Shown piece after piece: positions 9,827 through 20,266 of a stretch of DNA of 64,000 nucleotides; position 1 is the first letter of the stretch, and every line of letters begins with the position of its first letter. The stretch spans positions 62,001-126,000 of the forward strand of contig NZ_JAGSIE010000006.1 in assembly GCF_018138385.1 (NCBI RefSeq), written 5' to 3'. Under the pieces are notes generated by a model, which saw nothing but the letters and a program-made list of their open reading frames with translations, searched no databases and was not told the DNA's origin. The DNA comes from Allobacillus saliphilus (lineage in GTDB: Bacteria > Bacillota > Bacilli > Bacillales > Alkalibacillaceae). The position numbers were made by a program, and so were the translations under genes.

Positions 9827-12800
9827 ATGGATAACTTTTCAAAAGAGCGACTACAGCTATTGATTGAACAAATTCAATTGCCTGAAACGATTGTTAATGA
9901 ATATTTCTCAGAAACAACGTTACAAAAATTGACCGTCTTTAAAGAAACGAAAACATGGCAATTTCATTTACATAATCCAAAGCCCTTTCCGTGTGAAGTT
10001 ATTGAAGTATTTTCTTTAAAACTGAGAGAGGCTTTTCAGCATATTGCTGAAGTCAGTTTCATGGTCACAACTGAACAGAGTGAGTTGGAAGAAAAGGAAA
10101 TCATTAATTATTGGCATTTATTTATTTCATCCATTGATGACCTTTTTCCTGCATATAAAGATTTTGTCCATTCACAACAACCTCAGTTGAAAGGCAATGC
10201 CATTCTTCTATGTGCTCGCAATCAAATGGAATCGAATGCAATCCAAAAGAAACTTTCGCCTTTACTTAAATCTTTTTGCCAGCAATATGGCTTAAAAAAT
10301 TACCACCTTGATATGGAAATCATCCAAAACGAAGATGAGATTGAACAGTTCCAGCAAGAAAAACAACAAGAAGAACGTACTCTGATCGAGAAAGCCATTA
10401 GAGACCAAGAAGAAAAAGCGAAACAAGCGAATGCAAACGAGCCATCATATGCCCCGGTTAAACTTGGACAGACGATTCAAGAGGAACCGATTGAAATGCA
10501 GCATATTATCGAAGAGGAAATGCGCCTCGCCATTCAAGGCTATGTATTTGATGTCGATATTCGGAATTTACGTTCTGGCCGAGATTTATTAATCGTCAGT
10601 GTGACAGATTATACAGATTCCCTGCAAATCAAAATGTTCTCTCGTGGGGATGAACAAAAAGAAGAATTTAAAAAGCTGAAACCTGGCATGTGGATTAAAG
10701 CACGCGGAGGCGTACAAACAGATAACTATACACATGAACTTGTCATGATGGGTACTGACCTTGTAGAAATCAAACCGAAAGTCAGACAGGATCAATCGGA
10801 TGATAAACGTGTGGAATTGCATGCACATACAGCGATGAGTCAAATGGATGCAACTGTATCCGTTGACCGTCTCATTAAGCAAGCGGCTGATTGGGGTCAC
10901 CCAGCTATCGCAATTACGGATCATGCTGTTGTACAATCCTTCCCAGAAGCCTACAATGCAAGCAAGAAACACGGTATCAAAGTATTGTATGGTCTTGAGG
11001 CCAACTTGGTTGATGACGGTGTTCCGATTGCCTATAACGAACAAGCGATCAACTTAGATGATGCAAATTATATTGTGTTTGACGTTGAAACAACGGGTCT
11101 ATCTGCTAATTTCGACAAGATTATTGAATTAGCTGCTGTTAAGGTACATCAAGGCGAAATTGTCGATCGTTTTGAACGTTTCGCTAATCCGCACCAAAAG
11201 CTAAGTGATACAACGATTAATTTAACCGGTATTACAGACGATATGGTTAAAGATGCACCAGAAATTGAGGAAGTAATGAAAGACTTCCATCAGTGGTGTG
11301 AACAAGATATATTAGTAGCTCATAATGCTAGTTTTGATATCGGGTTCATTAATGCTGCGTACCAGCGAATGGGAATTGAAAAAGTGTCGAATCCAGTAAT
11401 CGATACGTTGGAGTTGGCAAGATTTTTATTACCAGATTTAAAGAACCATCGGTTGAACACGTTGTGTAAGTTTTTAAATATTGAACTAACCCAGCACCAC
11501 CGTGCCATTTATGATGCAGAAGCAACTGGGTACATGCTTGTCAGTTTATTGAAAATGGCTAAAGAAAAAGAAATTCAGAACCATAATGAGTTAAACCGCT
11601 ATGTCGGTGAAGGTGATGCATATAAACGCTCAAGACCATTTCATGCAACATTAATTGCCCAGACACAAGAAGGATTAAAAAACCTATTCAAATTAGTTTC
11701 AATGGCTCACATCGATTACTTTTATCGTCAGCCGCGAATTCCGCGATCCAAATTGAATAAATATCGGGAAGGGATATTAGTCGGTTCGGGGTGTGCTCAA
11801 GGAGAGCTATTTGATACGGTCGCATTAAAATCAAAAGATGAAGCGGAAAAAGTCGCTGAATTTTATGATTTCATTGAAATTCAACCGCCGAGCAATTATG
11901 CACATTTGATTGAAAAAGAACAAGCACATTCCATGGGTCATATTAAACAAATGTTGAAGACAATTGTTGACATCGGAGAGAAACAAGAGAAGACAGTTGT
12001 AGCTACAGGTAACGTTCACTATATTGAACCACATGAAAAACAGTACCGAAAAATATTGATTGCATCCCAGAGCGGAAATCCATTGAACCGTCAAACTCAA
12101 CCGGATGTTCATTTCCGTACAACCGATGAAATGCTTGAGCTTTTCGACTTTCTCGGTGAAGAAAAAGCTACTGAAGTGGTTATTACAAATACAAATAAAA
12201 TATCAGATGAAATCGAAGACGTTAAGCCGATTAAAGATGAATTGTATACACCGAATATCGCAGGCGCCGATGATGAAATTAGACAGATGTGCTATGACCG
12301 CGCCAAAAGTATTTACGGAGACGACTTACCTGAGATCGTAACAAGCCGCTTAGAAAAAGAATTAACAAGTATTATCGATAATGGGTTTTCCGTTATTTAC
12401 TTAATTTCCCAGAAGCTCGTTAAGAGATCATTAGATGATGGCTACTTAGTTGGTTCAAGGGGTTCGGTTGGTTCATCATTTGTCGCGACGATGACAGAGA
12501 TTACAGAAGTTAATCCATTGCCGCCACATTACGCATGTCCAAATTGTAAGCATCATGAATTTTTCACAGATGGATCGGTAGCTTCTGGATTCGATTTACC
12601 TGAAAAAGATTGTCCAGCATGCGGCACGGCTTATCACCGTGATGGACAGGATATTCCTTTCGAAACGTTTTTAGGTTTTGAAGGTGACAAAGTTCCAGAT
12701 ATTGACCTGAACTTCTCCGGTGATTATCAGCCTCGGGCTCACCATTATACAAAAGTGTTATTCGGTGAGGATAATGTGTATCGTGCAGGGACAATCGGTA

Positions 12801-14116
12801 CGGTAGCTGAGAAAACAGCATTTGGTTATGTAAAAGGATACGCTCAAGATCAAGGCCTGCACTATAAGCAAGCAGAAGTGAATCGATTAGTGAAAGGCTG
12901 TACAGGGGTTAAACGGACAACGGGCCAGCACCCAGGAGGGATCATTGTCGTACCAGATGACAAAGAAATTTATGACTTCACACCAATTCAATATCCAGCG
13001 GATGACAGGACTTCAGAATGGAAAACGACTCATTTTGATTTCCATTCCATTGATAATAACCTGTTGAAGTTAGACATCCTTGGACACGATGATCCGACGG
13101 TGATCCGTATGCTGCAAGACCTGACTGGAATTGACCCACAGACTGTGCCGCCGAACGACCCTGAAGTGATGAAAATATTTAGTGGCCCTGAACCACTCGG
13201 CGTATCAGCGGATCAAATTTTGTGTAAAACGGGTACATTGGGTGTTCCAGAGTTTGGTACTCGATTCGTTCGACAAATGTTGGAAGACACGAAACCATCA
13301 TCTTTTGCTGAGCTTGTCATTATATCTGGTCTCTCGCACGGATCCGATGTTTGGCTTGGCAACGCGCAAGAACTGATTAATGATGGGATTTGTGAAATTG
13401 GTGATGTAATTGGTTGTCGTGACGATATCATGGTTTATTTGATGCATAAAGGTCTTGAAGCTTCGCTGGCGTTTAAAATTATGGAGTTTGTACGTAAAGG
13501 TAGAGGGCTGCAAGATGAGTGGATTGAAGAAATGAAAAAACATGGGGTGCCTGACTGGTACATTGAATCTTGTAAAAAGATTAAGTACATGTTCCCGAAA
13601 GCCCACGCTGCAGCCTACGTATTAATGGCCGTAAGAATCGCATATTTTAAAGTTCATTATCCAATATACTTTTATGCAGCTTATTTTTCTGTCCGGGCCG
13701 CAGACTTCGAGCTTGAAACAATGGTTAAAGGCTCAGAAGCATTGAAAGAACGTATCGAAGAAATTTTGAGCAAAGGAAATGATGCAACCCCGAAAGAAAA
13801 AAATTTATTGACAGTATTGGAAATTGCACTGGAAATGAATGAACGAGGGTTTAGTTTTCAAAAGGTAGATCTCTATCGCTCAAATGCAAAAGATTTTATT
13901 GTTGATGGAAATACACTCATTCCTCCATTTAATGCTGTTGACGGCTTAGGAACAAATGCTGCAATCAACATCGTCAAGGCAAGAGAAGAAGGAGACTTTC
14001 TATCGAAACAAGACTTAAGAGAACGCAGTCGTTTATCTAAAACAGTTGTCGAATATTTGGATGAACATGGCTGCTTAGAAGGCTTGCCTGAAGAAAATCA
14101 GTTGTCTTTATTTTAA
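9827..14116 (+). CDS. polC: DNA polymerase III alpha subunit, PolC type
   Basis: 1429 aa. The Gram-positive replicative polymerase with built-in 3'-5' exonuclease. Order seen: N-terminal domain, OB fold (about 235-315), PHP domain starting [10 protein letters not shown] (about 329), DnaQ-like exonuclease starting FDVETTGL (about 416), PHP remainder, a zinc-binding CPNC..CPAC segment (about 904-930), and the polymerase active-site region [12 protein letters not shown] (about 955). The last residues, QLSLF, are a beta-clamp-binding pentapeptide. GAGGGG ribosome binding site. Length is close to B. subtilis PolC (1437 aa). Confidence 0.98.
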   Translation: MDNFSKERLQLLIEQIQLPETIVNEYFSETTLQKLTVFKETKTWQFHLHNPKPFPCEVIEVFSLKLREAFQHIAEVSFMVTTEQSELEEKEIINYWHLFISSIDDLFPAYKDFVHSQQPQLKGNAILLCARNQMESNAIQKKLSPLLKSFCQQYGLKNYHLDMEIIQNEDEIEQFQQEKQQEERTLIEKAIRDQEEKAKQANANEPSYAPVKLGQTIQEEPIEMQHIIEEEMRLAIQGYVFDVDIRNLRSGRDLLIVSVTDYTDSLQIKMFSRGDEQKEEFKKLKPGMWIKARGGVQTDNYTHELVMMGTDLVEIKPKVRQDQSDDKRVELHAHTAMSQMDATVSVDRLIKQAADWGHPAIAITDHAVVQSFPEAYNASKKHGIKVLYGLEANLVDDGVPIAYNEQAINLDDANYIVFDVETTGLSANFDKIIELAAVKVHQGEIVDRFERFANPHQKLSDTTINLTGITDDMVKDAPEIEEVMKDFHQWCEQDILVAHNASFDIGFINAAYQRMGIEKVSNPVIDTLELARFLLPDLKNHRLNTLCKFLNIELTQHHRAIYDAEATGYMLVSLLKMAKEKEIQNHNELNRYVGEGDAYKRSRPFHATLIAQTQEGLKNLFKLVSMAHIDYFYRQPRIPRSKLNKYREGILVGSGCAQGELFDTVALKSKDEAEKVAEFYDFIEIQPPSNYAHLIEKEQAHSMGHIKQMLKTIVDIGEKQEKTVVATGNVHYIEPHEKQYRKILIASQSGNPLNRQTQPDVHFRTTDEMLELFDFLGEEKATEVVITNTNKISDEIEDVKPIKDELYTPNIAGADDEIRQMCYDRAKSIYGDDLPEIVTSRLEKELTSIIDNGFSVIYLISQKLVKRSLDDGYLVGSRGSVGSSFVATMTEITEVNPLPPHYACPNCKHHEFFTDGSVASGFDLPEKDCPACGTAYHRDGQDIPFETFLGFEGDKVPDIDLNFSGDYQPRAHHYTKVLFGEDNVYRAGTIGTVAEKTAFGYVKGYAQDQGLHYKQAEVNRLVKGCTGVKRTTGQHPGGIIVVPDDKEIYDFTPIQYPADDRTSEWKTTHFDFHSIDNNLLKLDILGHDDPTVIRMLQDLTGIDPQTVPPNDPEVMKIFSGPEPLGVSADQILCKTGTLGVPEFGTRFVRQMLEDTKPSSFAELVIISGLSHGSDVWLGNAQELINDGICEIGDVIGCRDDIMVYLMHKGLEASLAFKIMEFVRKGRGLQDEWIEEMKKHGVPDWYIESCKKIKYMFPKAHAAAYVLMAVRIAYFKVHYPIYFYAAYFSVRAADFELETMVKGSEALKERIEEILSKGNDATPKEKNLLTVLEIALEMNERGFSFQKVDLYRSNAKDFIVDGNTLIPPFNAVDGLGTNAAINIVKAREEGDFLSKQDLRERSRLSKTVVEYLDEHGCLEGLPEENQLSLF

Positions 14117-14278
14117 AGAATTTCGGACGAGAATACAGAGCAAGTGTAGTCAAAAAGAAGCTCTTCATTTATGACTGACAACTGACAATCCACCTAGGTG
14201 TACAGCTGCCTATTCTTGCATTTAAATGAAAGTTATGATATATTTCAAATTGGTTATACTAAGGATACCTTTTCGATG

Positions 14279-14308
14279 AAAGAGTGGGCGCGTCCCACTC
14301 TTTCGTTT
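14279..14308 (+). terminator. Intrinsic terminator, probably of polC
   Basis: AAAGAGTGGG (14279-14288) and CCCACTCTTT (14294-14303) form a perfect 10-bp stem with loop CGCGT, followed by CGTTTTA. It lies about 160 nt after the polC stop. Confidence 0.7.
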
Positions 14309-14378
14309 TACCCTGAATGCGTCTTCTGAATGATTACTGGATGTATTTTGGTTCGTTCAAGATGCACCGTCACTCTTT

Positions 14379-14401
14379 CCCTGCTGGTTCTTTCAGCAGG
14401 G
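14379..14401. repeat. Short hairpin without T-run
   Basis: CCCTGCTG and CAGCAGGG with a 7-nt loop, followed by AAAATTT. On the minus strand the following bases are AAAGAGTG, so it is not a clear terminator in either direction. Confidence 0.5.
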
Positions 14402-14437
14402 AAAATTTATGAAACAAGGCTTCTACGGAAAAATCAG

Positions 14438-14849
14438 GAGACTGGGACAAATCAAAGTTATTTACTCAGAAACACGAATGGCAACCTAACTTAGCGTAGG
14501 AAATATACGGAGACTTCTGCGGTCAGAAAATAAAAGAAATTCCACTAAAACCGCACACGTCCTGTGTGCAACGCGGAAACCACCACATCCTGTGGAAGTA
14601 CGTCCTGTGGCCAACGTTGACACTAGTCCGTCCTGGGCATCGGGAACAAAAGCCTAGGTGAGACCCCGCAGTGCGTAGCGCGAGGAGGCTCAACAGCTGC
14701 CCGCGATATAGAAGACACTGAAATTTATCGCAGATATCGCCTTATGCCCTGTGGGTAAAAGCGAAGTATATTTCCGAAGCGGGTATTTCCGACACGCTGA
14801 ATTAGAATGTTCGTATCTGTGTCAACTTTAAAAGTTTTGTTTCAGGCTC
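14438..14849. repeat. 412-bp non-coding repeat-like element with imperfect terminal inverted repeats
   Basis: The left end GAGACTGGGACAAA (14438-14451) matches at 11 of 14 positions the reverse complement of the right end TTTGTTTCAGGCTC (14836-14849). The interior is more GC-rich than the neighbours and has hairpins GCACAC/GTGTGC (14553-14569) and CCACA/TGTGG (14583-14595), repeated CGTCCTGTG words, and a block GTGAGACCCCGCAGTGCG...GAGGAGGCTC (14658-14690). It has no open frame for a transposase. From general memory, similar intergenic elements with GACTGGGACAAA ends recur in Bacillaceae genomes. A 35-nt fragment recurs in this window at 36121-36155. Confidence 0.6.
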
Positions 14850-14915
14850 TTTCGAACATATAGGCAATAAAACGACTGAAACGAATACGTAACTGTTAGC
14901 TATCGACAGATTTTC

Positions 14916-14946
14916 GCTGTTAGCGAACCAATCAACAGCATTTTTT
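14916..14946 (+). promoter_or_regulatory. Terminator-like hairpin directly before rimP (possible attenuator)
   Basis: GCTGTT (14916-14921) and AACAGC (14934-14939), 12-nt loop, then ATTTTTT, with the GAGGAGG ribosome binding site starting at 14947. The word TGTTAGC occurs twice just upstream (14893, 14918), so an alternative pairing is possible. In B. subtilis the rimP(ylxS)-nusA operon is reported to be controlled by NusA-dependent termination in its leader, which would fit this layout. Confidence 0.45.
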
Positions 14947-14961
14947 GAGGAGGATTGCCAT

Positions 14962-15435
14962 ATGAGCAAAAAAATCGAAGGCTTAACTGAAGAGATTGCA
15001 CAACCAATCGTTGACGAATTGAATTTGGAATTAGTGGATGTTGAATTCGTTAAAGAAGGCAAAAACAACTTCTTGCGTGTCTATATTGACAAAGCAGGAG
15101 GAGTTGACTTAGAAGATTGTGAACAAGTGAGTGAAAAGCTCAGTGAACGATTGGATGAAGATGATCCGATCGAACCTGCATATTTTTTGGAGGTTTCTTC
15201 TCCAGGTGCAGAACGGAAGCTAAAGACAAAGGAAGCTATTCGAGAGCATATCGGTTCTCATGTTTATATTAAAACGTATGAACCATTTGCGGGAAATAAA
15301 GAGTTTTATGGTGATTTAATCAATTTTGAAAATGATTTCGTCCATATTCGTTACCGAGAAAAAACACGAGAAAAAGAGATCGAAATTCCGTATGAGAAGA
15401 TTGCTTTAGCTCGATTAGCAGTATCTTTTAACTAA
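14962..15435 (+). CDS. rimP: Ribosome maturation factor RimP
   Basis: 157 aa. Assists 30S assembly. N-terminal alpha/beta domain with VDVEFVKEGKNNFLRVYIDK and GVDLEDCEQVSEKLSERLD, then PYFLEVSSPG-like AYFLEVSSPGAERKL, and a C-terminal SH3-like barrel. Strong GAGGAGG site 8 nt before the ATG. First gene of the rimP-nusA-rnpM-ylxQ-infB-ylxP-rbfA operon. Confidence 0.97.
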   Translation: MSKKIEGLTEEIAQPIVDELNLELVDVEFVKEGKNNFLRVYIDKAGGVDLEDCEQVSEKLSERLDEDDPIEPAYFLEVSSPGAERKLKTKEAIREHIGSHVYIKTYEPFAGNKEFYGDLINFENDFVHIRYREKTREKEIEIPYEKIALARLAVSFN

Positions 15436-15451
15436 GGGAGGTAAGAGAATT

Positions 15452-16561
15452 TTGAAAACAAATTTATTCGAAGCCATTAATTTATTGGCTAGTGAAAAAG
15501 AGATTGATAAGGAAATTTTGCTGGAAGCCTTGGACGCAGCAATCGTTTCCGCATACAAAAAGAACTTCAACTCTAAAACAAACGTCCGTGTTGAAATGGA
15601 TGAAGAAAAAGAAACGATGAAAGTTTATTCCAGAAAGAACGTTGTAGAAGATGTTCAAAATGAGGACTTAGAAATAAGTCTGGAAGAAGCAAAAGAGTTG
15701 GATATCAACTATGAAATCGGTGATGTTGTCGAACAAGAGGTAACACCGAGAAACTTTGGTCGGATTGCAGCACAAAATGCGAAGCAAGTCGTCACACAAC
15801 GAGTTCGTGAAGCTGAAAGAGACGTCATCTATGATGGTTTTATCGATCGTGTTGACGATATAATGACAGGAAAAGTTCAACGTATGGACGCTCGAAACTT
15901 GTACGTACACTTGGGGAAAATAGAAGGAAAGTTGCCGCTGAACGAAATCATGCCAACTGAAAATTATAAGGTCCATGACCGAATTAAAGTGTATGTGACG
16001 AAAGTTGAAAAAACGAGCAAAGGACCACAAGTTTATCTTTCAAGAACACATCCAGGCTTGTTGAAGCGCCTATTCGAAATGGAAGTACCAGAAATCTATG
16101 ATGGTGTTGTGGAAATTAAGTCTGTTGCACGTGAAGCGGGAGATCGCTCTAAAATTAGTGTGTTTGCAGAAGACGAAGAGATTGATCCGGTTGGTTCTTG
16201 TGTTGGTCAGCGAGGGCAACGCGTACAAGCGATTGTAGACGAGTTGCAAGGAGAAAAGATTGATATTGTTCATTGGTCTGAAGACCCTGTTGTGTACATC
16301 TCGAATGCACTTAGTCCATCTCGTGTAACAGATGTTTTAGTTAATGAAGAAGATAACGCGACAACAGTTATTGTTCCTGACAATCAACTTTCATTAGCAA
16401 TCGGTAAAAGAGGTCAGAATGCTAGACTGGCTGCTAAATTGACGGGTTGGAAAATTGATATTAAAAGTGAAAGTGATGCTGAAGAACTAGGTTTATTTGG
16501 TACTGAGCAACCAACTGATTTAGAGCATGAGATGAATTCAGTTGATTTTGAAGAAGAATAA
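15452..16561 (+). CDS. nusA: Transcription termination/antitermination factor NusA
   Basis: 369 aa, the short Firmicute form without the C-terminal acidic repeats of E. coli. RNA-polymerase-binding N-terminal domain (1-125), S1 domain (about 130-200) and two KH domains (about 230-345, SCVGQRGQRVQ and AIGKRGQNARLAAKLTG). It stimulates pausing and intrinsic termination. Start is TTG at 15452 behind GGGAGGT; no ATG is available near, and a weak start fits a gene that limits its own product. Confidence 0.97.
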   Translation: MKTNLFEAINLLASEKEIDKEILLEALDAAIVSAYKKNFNSKTNVRVEMDEEKETMKVYSRKNVVEDVQNEDLEISLEEAKELDINYEIGDVVEQEVTPRNFGRIAAQNAKQVVTQRVREAERDVIYDGFIDRVDDIMTGKVQRMDARNLYVHLGKIEGKLPLNEIMPTENYKVHDRIKVYVTKVEKTSKGPQVYLSRTHPGLLKRLFEMEVPEIYDGVVEIKSVAREAGDRSKISVFAEDEEIDPVGSCVGQRGQRVQAIVDELQGEKIDIVHWSEDPVVYISNALSPSRVTDVLVNEEDNATTVIVPDNQLSLAIGKRGQNARLAAKLTGWKIDIKSESDAEELGLFGTEQPTDLEHEMNSVDFEEE

Positions 16562-16576
16562 GTAGGGGTGTTTTTA

Positions 16577-16849
16577 ATGAACAAAAGAAAAAAGCCTTTA
16601 CGTAAATGCGTCGTTACAAACGAAATGTTCCCGAAAGAAGAGTTGATCCGCGTCGTCCGGAACAAAGAAGGGGAAGTATTCGTTGATGAAACCGGTAAGA
16701 AAAATGGGCGCGGAGCATATATAAAAAAAGACCGTGAAGTCATTGAAAAAGCGATGAAAAATGGTCAATTACAAAGAAGTTTGAATACTGCAATTGATGA
16801 AACAATCTATGACGAATTATTCAAGCAAGTAGGCTCTAAACATGTCTAA
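16577..16849 (+). CDS. rnpM: RNase P modulator RnpM (YlxR)
   Basis: 90 aa. YlxR-family RNA-binding protein; the family was recently tied to binding and modulating RNase P RNA. Signature residues seen: RKCVVTNEMFPKEELIRVVR and the C-terminal part of the fold with GRGAYI. ATG 16577 is preferred to GTG 16568 because GGGGTG lies 6 nt before the ATG and overlaps the GTG. It overlaps ylxQ by 8 nt. Confidence 0.93.
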   Translation: MNKRKKPLRKCVVTNEMFPKEELIRVVRNKEGEVFVDETGKKNGRGAYIKKDREVIEKAMKNGQLQRSLNTAIDETIYDELFKQVGSKHV

Positions 16850-17141
16850 ATATTTAAACTTATTAGGGCTTGCCAATAGGGCTAGAAAGCTAGTCCTTGG
16901 TGAAGGAGCAATCGTTGAAGGTATTCGAAGCAAGCAAGTGAAGCTTGTATTAATTGCCGAGGATGCATCGGATAACACACAAAAGAAATTGGTAGATAAA
17001 TGTAAAAGCTATCAAGTGCCCTACGTCATTGTGGACAATCGTCAAGTGCTTTCCAAAGCAATTGGTAAAGAAGGTAGAGTGGCCGTGGGGGTTACAGACG
17101 CAGGTTTTTCTGAGAAACTATCAGAATTGTTGCGGGAATAA
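16842..17141 (+). CDS. ylxQ: L7Ae-family ribosomal-like RNA-binding protein YlxQ
   Basis: 99 aa. L7Ae/L30e fold, a K-turn binder, with [16 protein letters not shown] at the N-terminus and [11 protein letters not shown] in the middle. Between rnpM and infB, as in other Bacilli. Starts inside the end of rnpM, consistent with coupled translation. Confidence 0.93.
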   Translation: MSKYLNLLGLANRARKLVLGEGAIVEGIRSKQVKLVLIAEDASDNTQKKLVDKCKSYQVPYVIVDNRQVLSKAIGKEGRVAVGVTDAGFSEKLSELLRE

Positions 17142-17158
17142 AATTCGGGGGTGAATGT

Positions 17159-19495
17159 ATGAAAAAAATGCGCGTATATGAATATGCCAAAGCAAATAAC
17201 TTAAAAAGTAAACAAGTACTTAATCAGTTAAATGAGCTTGGTATTGAAGTATCCAATCATATGACAGCCATTAGTGAAAATACTATTCGACAATTAGATG
17301 AATCATTAGGAAAAACGAACAAGCAAGAAAAACAAAATAATCAGTCTGGAACGAATCAAAATCCAACAAAGAAAGAAGCGACAAAAACAGTTAATAATAA
17401 TCGTACGTCCAATGACCATAGCAATAAGCAAGGCCAGAAAAATCAATCAGCTCAAAGTGCCGGAAACCAGAAAAATAAGCAACAATCCCAGCAAAAGTCA
17501 CAGAGGCAACAGAATAACAATCAGCAAAGAACGCAAAACAATAACCAGCAGAGATCACAACATAATAACCAACAAAGAAATCAGCAAAATTCAAAACAAC
17601 AGAACAATCAACCAAATCAGCAAAGATCAAATAAACCATCGAATCAGCATAGACAGCATAACCAACGGAATAATAATAAACGTAATTTCCGAAAAGGCAA
17701 GCAACACCAGCAGCAGAAGCAGCCGAAGCAAGAAATCCAGCTACCAAAGAAAATTACCTATCAAGGTTCTTTGACTGTTGGCGAACTAGCTGAGAAATTA
17801 GGCAGAGAATCATCCGAAATTATTAAAAAGCTTATGCTACTTGGTGTAATGGCGACAAAAAATCAACAACTCGATCCAGATTCCATCGAATTAATCGGTG
17901 AAGACTATGGTGTAGAAGTAGAAGAAGAAGTTGCCGTCGACCAAACAGATCTGGACAACTACATTGAGCCAGATACTGAGGAAGAATTAGAAGAGCGTCC
18001 ACCTGTTGTTACGATTATGGGTCACGTAGACCACGGGAAAACAACATTACTCGATTCAATTCGTAAAACAAAAGTTGCTACAGGTGAAGCCGGTGGAATC
18101 ACACAACATATCGGTGCGTATCAAATCGATCAAGATGGTAAGAAAACAACATTCTTGGACACTCCTGGTCACGCTGCGTTTACAAGTATGCGTTCACGAG
18201 GAGCGAAAGTTACGGATATTGCGATCCTAGTCGTTGCTGCAGATGATGGTGTCATGCCACAAACAGTTGAGGCGATCAACCATGCGAAAGCAGCTGAAGT
18301 ACCAATCATTGTAGCGGTCAATAAAATGGACGTTGAAGGTGCTGACCCGAACCGTGTCATGCAGGAGTTAACTGAATATGAATTGATTCCTGAAGACTGG
18401 GGTGGAGAAACCATTTTCGTCCAGCTATCCGCATTGAAAAATGAAGGAATCGAAGACTTGATTGAAATGATTAACCTTGTAGCGGAAGTTGAAGAGCTTA
18501 AAGCCAATTCGAACCGCTTGGCATCAGGTACAGTCATTGAAGCGCAACTTGAAAAAGGTCGAGGCAGTGTGGCGACGTTGCTCGTTCAAAATGGTACCCT
18601 CCGAGTCGGCGAACCGTTCGTTGCTGGGAATGGTTATGCTAAAGTACGTGCGATGGTCAATGATTTAGGTGAGCGAGTAGAAGAAGCAGGACCATCCACA
18701 CCAGTGGAAGTGACTGGTTTCCAACACGTGCCAAACGCTGGTGACCCGTTTGTCGTTTTCGAAGATGAAAAGAAAGCGAAGCAAGTAGCAGACCTGCGTG
18801 CTGAAAAACAAATTGCTGAAGAACGTGATTCTAAAGGAAAAGTTAGCTTGGATGATTTATTTGAACAAATCAAGCAAGGTGATATGAAAGAGATAAATAT
18901 CATCATCAAAGCAGACGTCCAAGGATCTGCTGAGGCTGTACAGTCATCCCTGCAAAAGATTGAAGTAGAAGGCGTTAAAATCAATATCATTCATACCGGA
19001 GTCGGAGCGATAACGGAATCTGATATTATTCTTGCCTCTGCATCCAATGCTATTGTAATTGGGTTTAATGTTCGACCAGATAACAATGCCAAGCGTGCAG
19101 CTGAATCTGAAAAAATCGACATTCGTCTACACCGAGTTATTTATAAAGCCATCGAAGAAATGGAAGCAGCGATGAAAGGGATGCTTGATCCTGAATTTGA
19201 AGAAAAAGTGATCGGTCAAGCAGAAGTTCGTGAAACCTTTAAAGTATCAAAAGTTGGTACAATTGCTGGTTGTTATGTAACCGATGGTAAAATCACACGG
19301 AACTCAGGCGTACGAATCATTCGAGACGGTGTTGTCCTGTTTGAAGGAGAAATTGACTCATTAAAACGATTCAAAGATGACGCCAAAGAGGTTCAACAAG
19401 GCTATGAATGTGGGATTACGATTGTGAATTTCAATGACCTTAAAGAAGGTGACATTATCGAAGCCTTCATCATGGAGGAAATCGAACGCAAATGA
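17159..19495 (+). CDS. infB: Translation initiation factor IF-2
   Basis: 778 aa. GTPase that brings fMet-tRNA to the 30S subunit. N-terminal IF2N domain (1-50), a low-complexity linker very rich in Gln, Asn, Arg and Lys (about 55-195), a second IF2N domain (about 200-250), then the G domain with [12 protein letters not shown] (about 288), DTPGH and NKMD, followed by domains II-IV. The linker is longer and more Gln/Asn-rich than the equivalent in most Bacilli. Last codons overlap the ylxP start (ATGA). Confidence 0.97.
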   Translation: MKKMRVYEYAKANNLKSKQVLNQLNELGIEVSNHMTAISENTIRQLDESLGKTNKQEKQNNQSGTNQNPTKKEATKTVNNNRTSNDHSNKQGQKNQSAQSAGNQKNKQQSQQKSQRQQNNNQQRTQNNNQQRSQHNNQQRNQQNSKQQNNQPNQQRSNKPSNQHRQHNQRNNNKRNFRKGKQHQQQKQPKQEIQLPKKITYQGSLTVGELAEKLGRESSEIIKKLMLLGVMATKNQQLDPDSIELIGEDYGVEVEEEVAVDQTDLDNYIEPDTEEELEERPPVVTIMGHVDHGKTTLLDSIRKTKVATGEAGGITQHIGAYQIDQDGKKTTFLDTPGHAAFTSMRSRGAKVTDIAILVVAADDGVMPQTVEAINHAKAAEVPIIVAVNKMDVEGADPNRVMQELTEYELIPEDWGGETIFVQLSALKNEGIEDLIEMINLVAEVEELKANSNRLASGTVIEAQLEKGRGSVATLLVQNGTLRVGEPFVAGNGYAKVRAMVNDLGERVEEAGPSTPVEVTGFQHVPNAGDPFVVFEDEKKAKQVADLRAEKQIAEERDSKGKVSLDDLFEQIKQGDMKEINIIIKADVQGSAEAVQSSLQKIEVEGVKINIIHTGVGAITESDIILASASNAIVIGFNVRPDNNAKRAAESEKIDIRLHRVIYKAIEEMEAAMKGMLDPEFEEKVIGQAEVRETFKVSKVGTIAGCYVTDGKITRNSGVRIIRDGVVLFEGEIDSLKRFKDDAKEVQQGYECGITIVNFNDLKEGDIIEAFIMEEIERK

Positions 19496-19770
19496 TTGGG
19501 AGCGTAAGGGTTGAATGTATGTTATATGATGTTCATTCACTGAAAGAGAAACGTTCAATCATTAAGCAGATCACCCATCAAATTCACAAGCAGTTCAACA
19601 TTAGCATTACAGAAATAGACTACCATGACCTTTGGCAACGATGTGCGTTCGAAATGGCTACCGTATCCGTCGATCAAGTGATGGCAGAAAAGATTTTGCG
19701 GCAAGCCGTCAACGTAATCGATGAACGGTCTGATTTAGAGGTAACGATCGTTAATTTTGAATGGCTGTAA
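19492..19770 (+). CDS. ylxP: DUF503 protein YlxP
   Basis: 92 aa. Small conserved protein between infB and rbfA; the DUF503 signature [13 protein letters not shown] is residues 15-27. The family is linked to ribosome assembly by context, but its biochemical role is not established. Starts within the infB stop. Confidence 0.93.
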   Translation: MIGSVRVECMLYDVHSLKEKRSIIKQITHQIHKQFNISITEIDYHDLWQRCAFEMATVSVDQVMAEKILRQAVNVIDERSDLEVTIVNFEWL

Positions 19771-19794
19771 TGAGAATATCGAGGTGAATTATCG

Positions 19795-20148
19795 ATGAGT
19801 AATATTCGGGCCAATCGTGTCGCCGAACAGATGAAAAAAGAGTTTGGCGATATTCTAACCCAAAAATTAAAAGATCCACGTATTGGATTTGTGACGGTGA
19901 CGGATGTGGAGATTAGTCCAGACCTTCAGGAATCGAAAATTTTTGTTTCTATTTTCGGAACTGAGGAAGAGAAAGAGCAAACACTCGTAGGATTGGCTAA
20001 ATCAAAAGGCTTCATCCGTTCGGAAATCGGTAAGCGTATTCGATTGAGAAAAGTACCTGAAATTTCTTTTGAAATCGATGAGACAATCGAATATGGAAAT
20101 CGTATCGAGCGAATTATCCGCAATCTAAATGACGAGGATCAATCATAA
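19795..20148 (+). CDS. rbfA: Ribosome-binding factor A
   Basis: 117 aa. KH-like protein that helps mature the 5' end of 16S rRNA and cold adaptation. Seen: [31 protein letters not shown] and the C-terminal [20 protein letters not shown]. Last gene of the nusA-infB operon; a hairpin follows. Confidence 0.97.
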   Translation: MSNIRANRVAEQMKKEFGDILTQKLKDPRIGFVTVTDVEISPDLQESKIFVSIFGTEEEKEQTLVGLAKSKGFIRSEIGKRIRLRKVPEISFEIDETIEYGNRIERIIRNLNDEDQS

Positions 20149-20182
20149 AGTATTCAATATAGTTGCAGGAGAAGTAAAATGA

Positions 20183-20219
20183 AAAGGATAGGCAAAGAAC
20201 TGTCTATCCTTTCCATTTG
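20183..20219 (+). terminator. Hairpin after rbfA
   Basis: AAAGGATAG (20183-20191) pairs with CTATCCTTT (20204-20212), followed by CCATTTGT. The T-run is poor, so read-through into truB is likely. Confidence 0.5.
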
Positions 20220-20266
20220 TACATAAAGATTTTTTAATAGTCAGGCAGTAGAGGAGTGAATCGGTT

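Larger units (their letters stand above)
14117..14961. other. 845-bp spacer between polC and rimP
   Basis: No credible protein gene. It holds a terminator (14279-14303), a second hairpin CCCTGCTG/CAGCAGGG (14379-14401), a 412-bp repeat-like element (14438-14849) and a terminator-like hairpin before rimP (14916-14946). A TATACT at about 14254 could be a -10 element, without a convincing -35. Confidence 0.7.

Noticed and set aside
14802-15068. 88-codon minus-strand frame before rimP
   Set aside because: Mostly antisense to rimP and the leader hairpin; no family resemblance or start signal.
17391-17774. Frames of about 120 codons on the opposite strand and in another frame within infB
   Set aside because: Shadows of the low-complexity Gln/Asn linker of IF-2.
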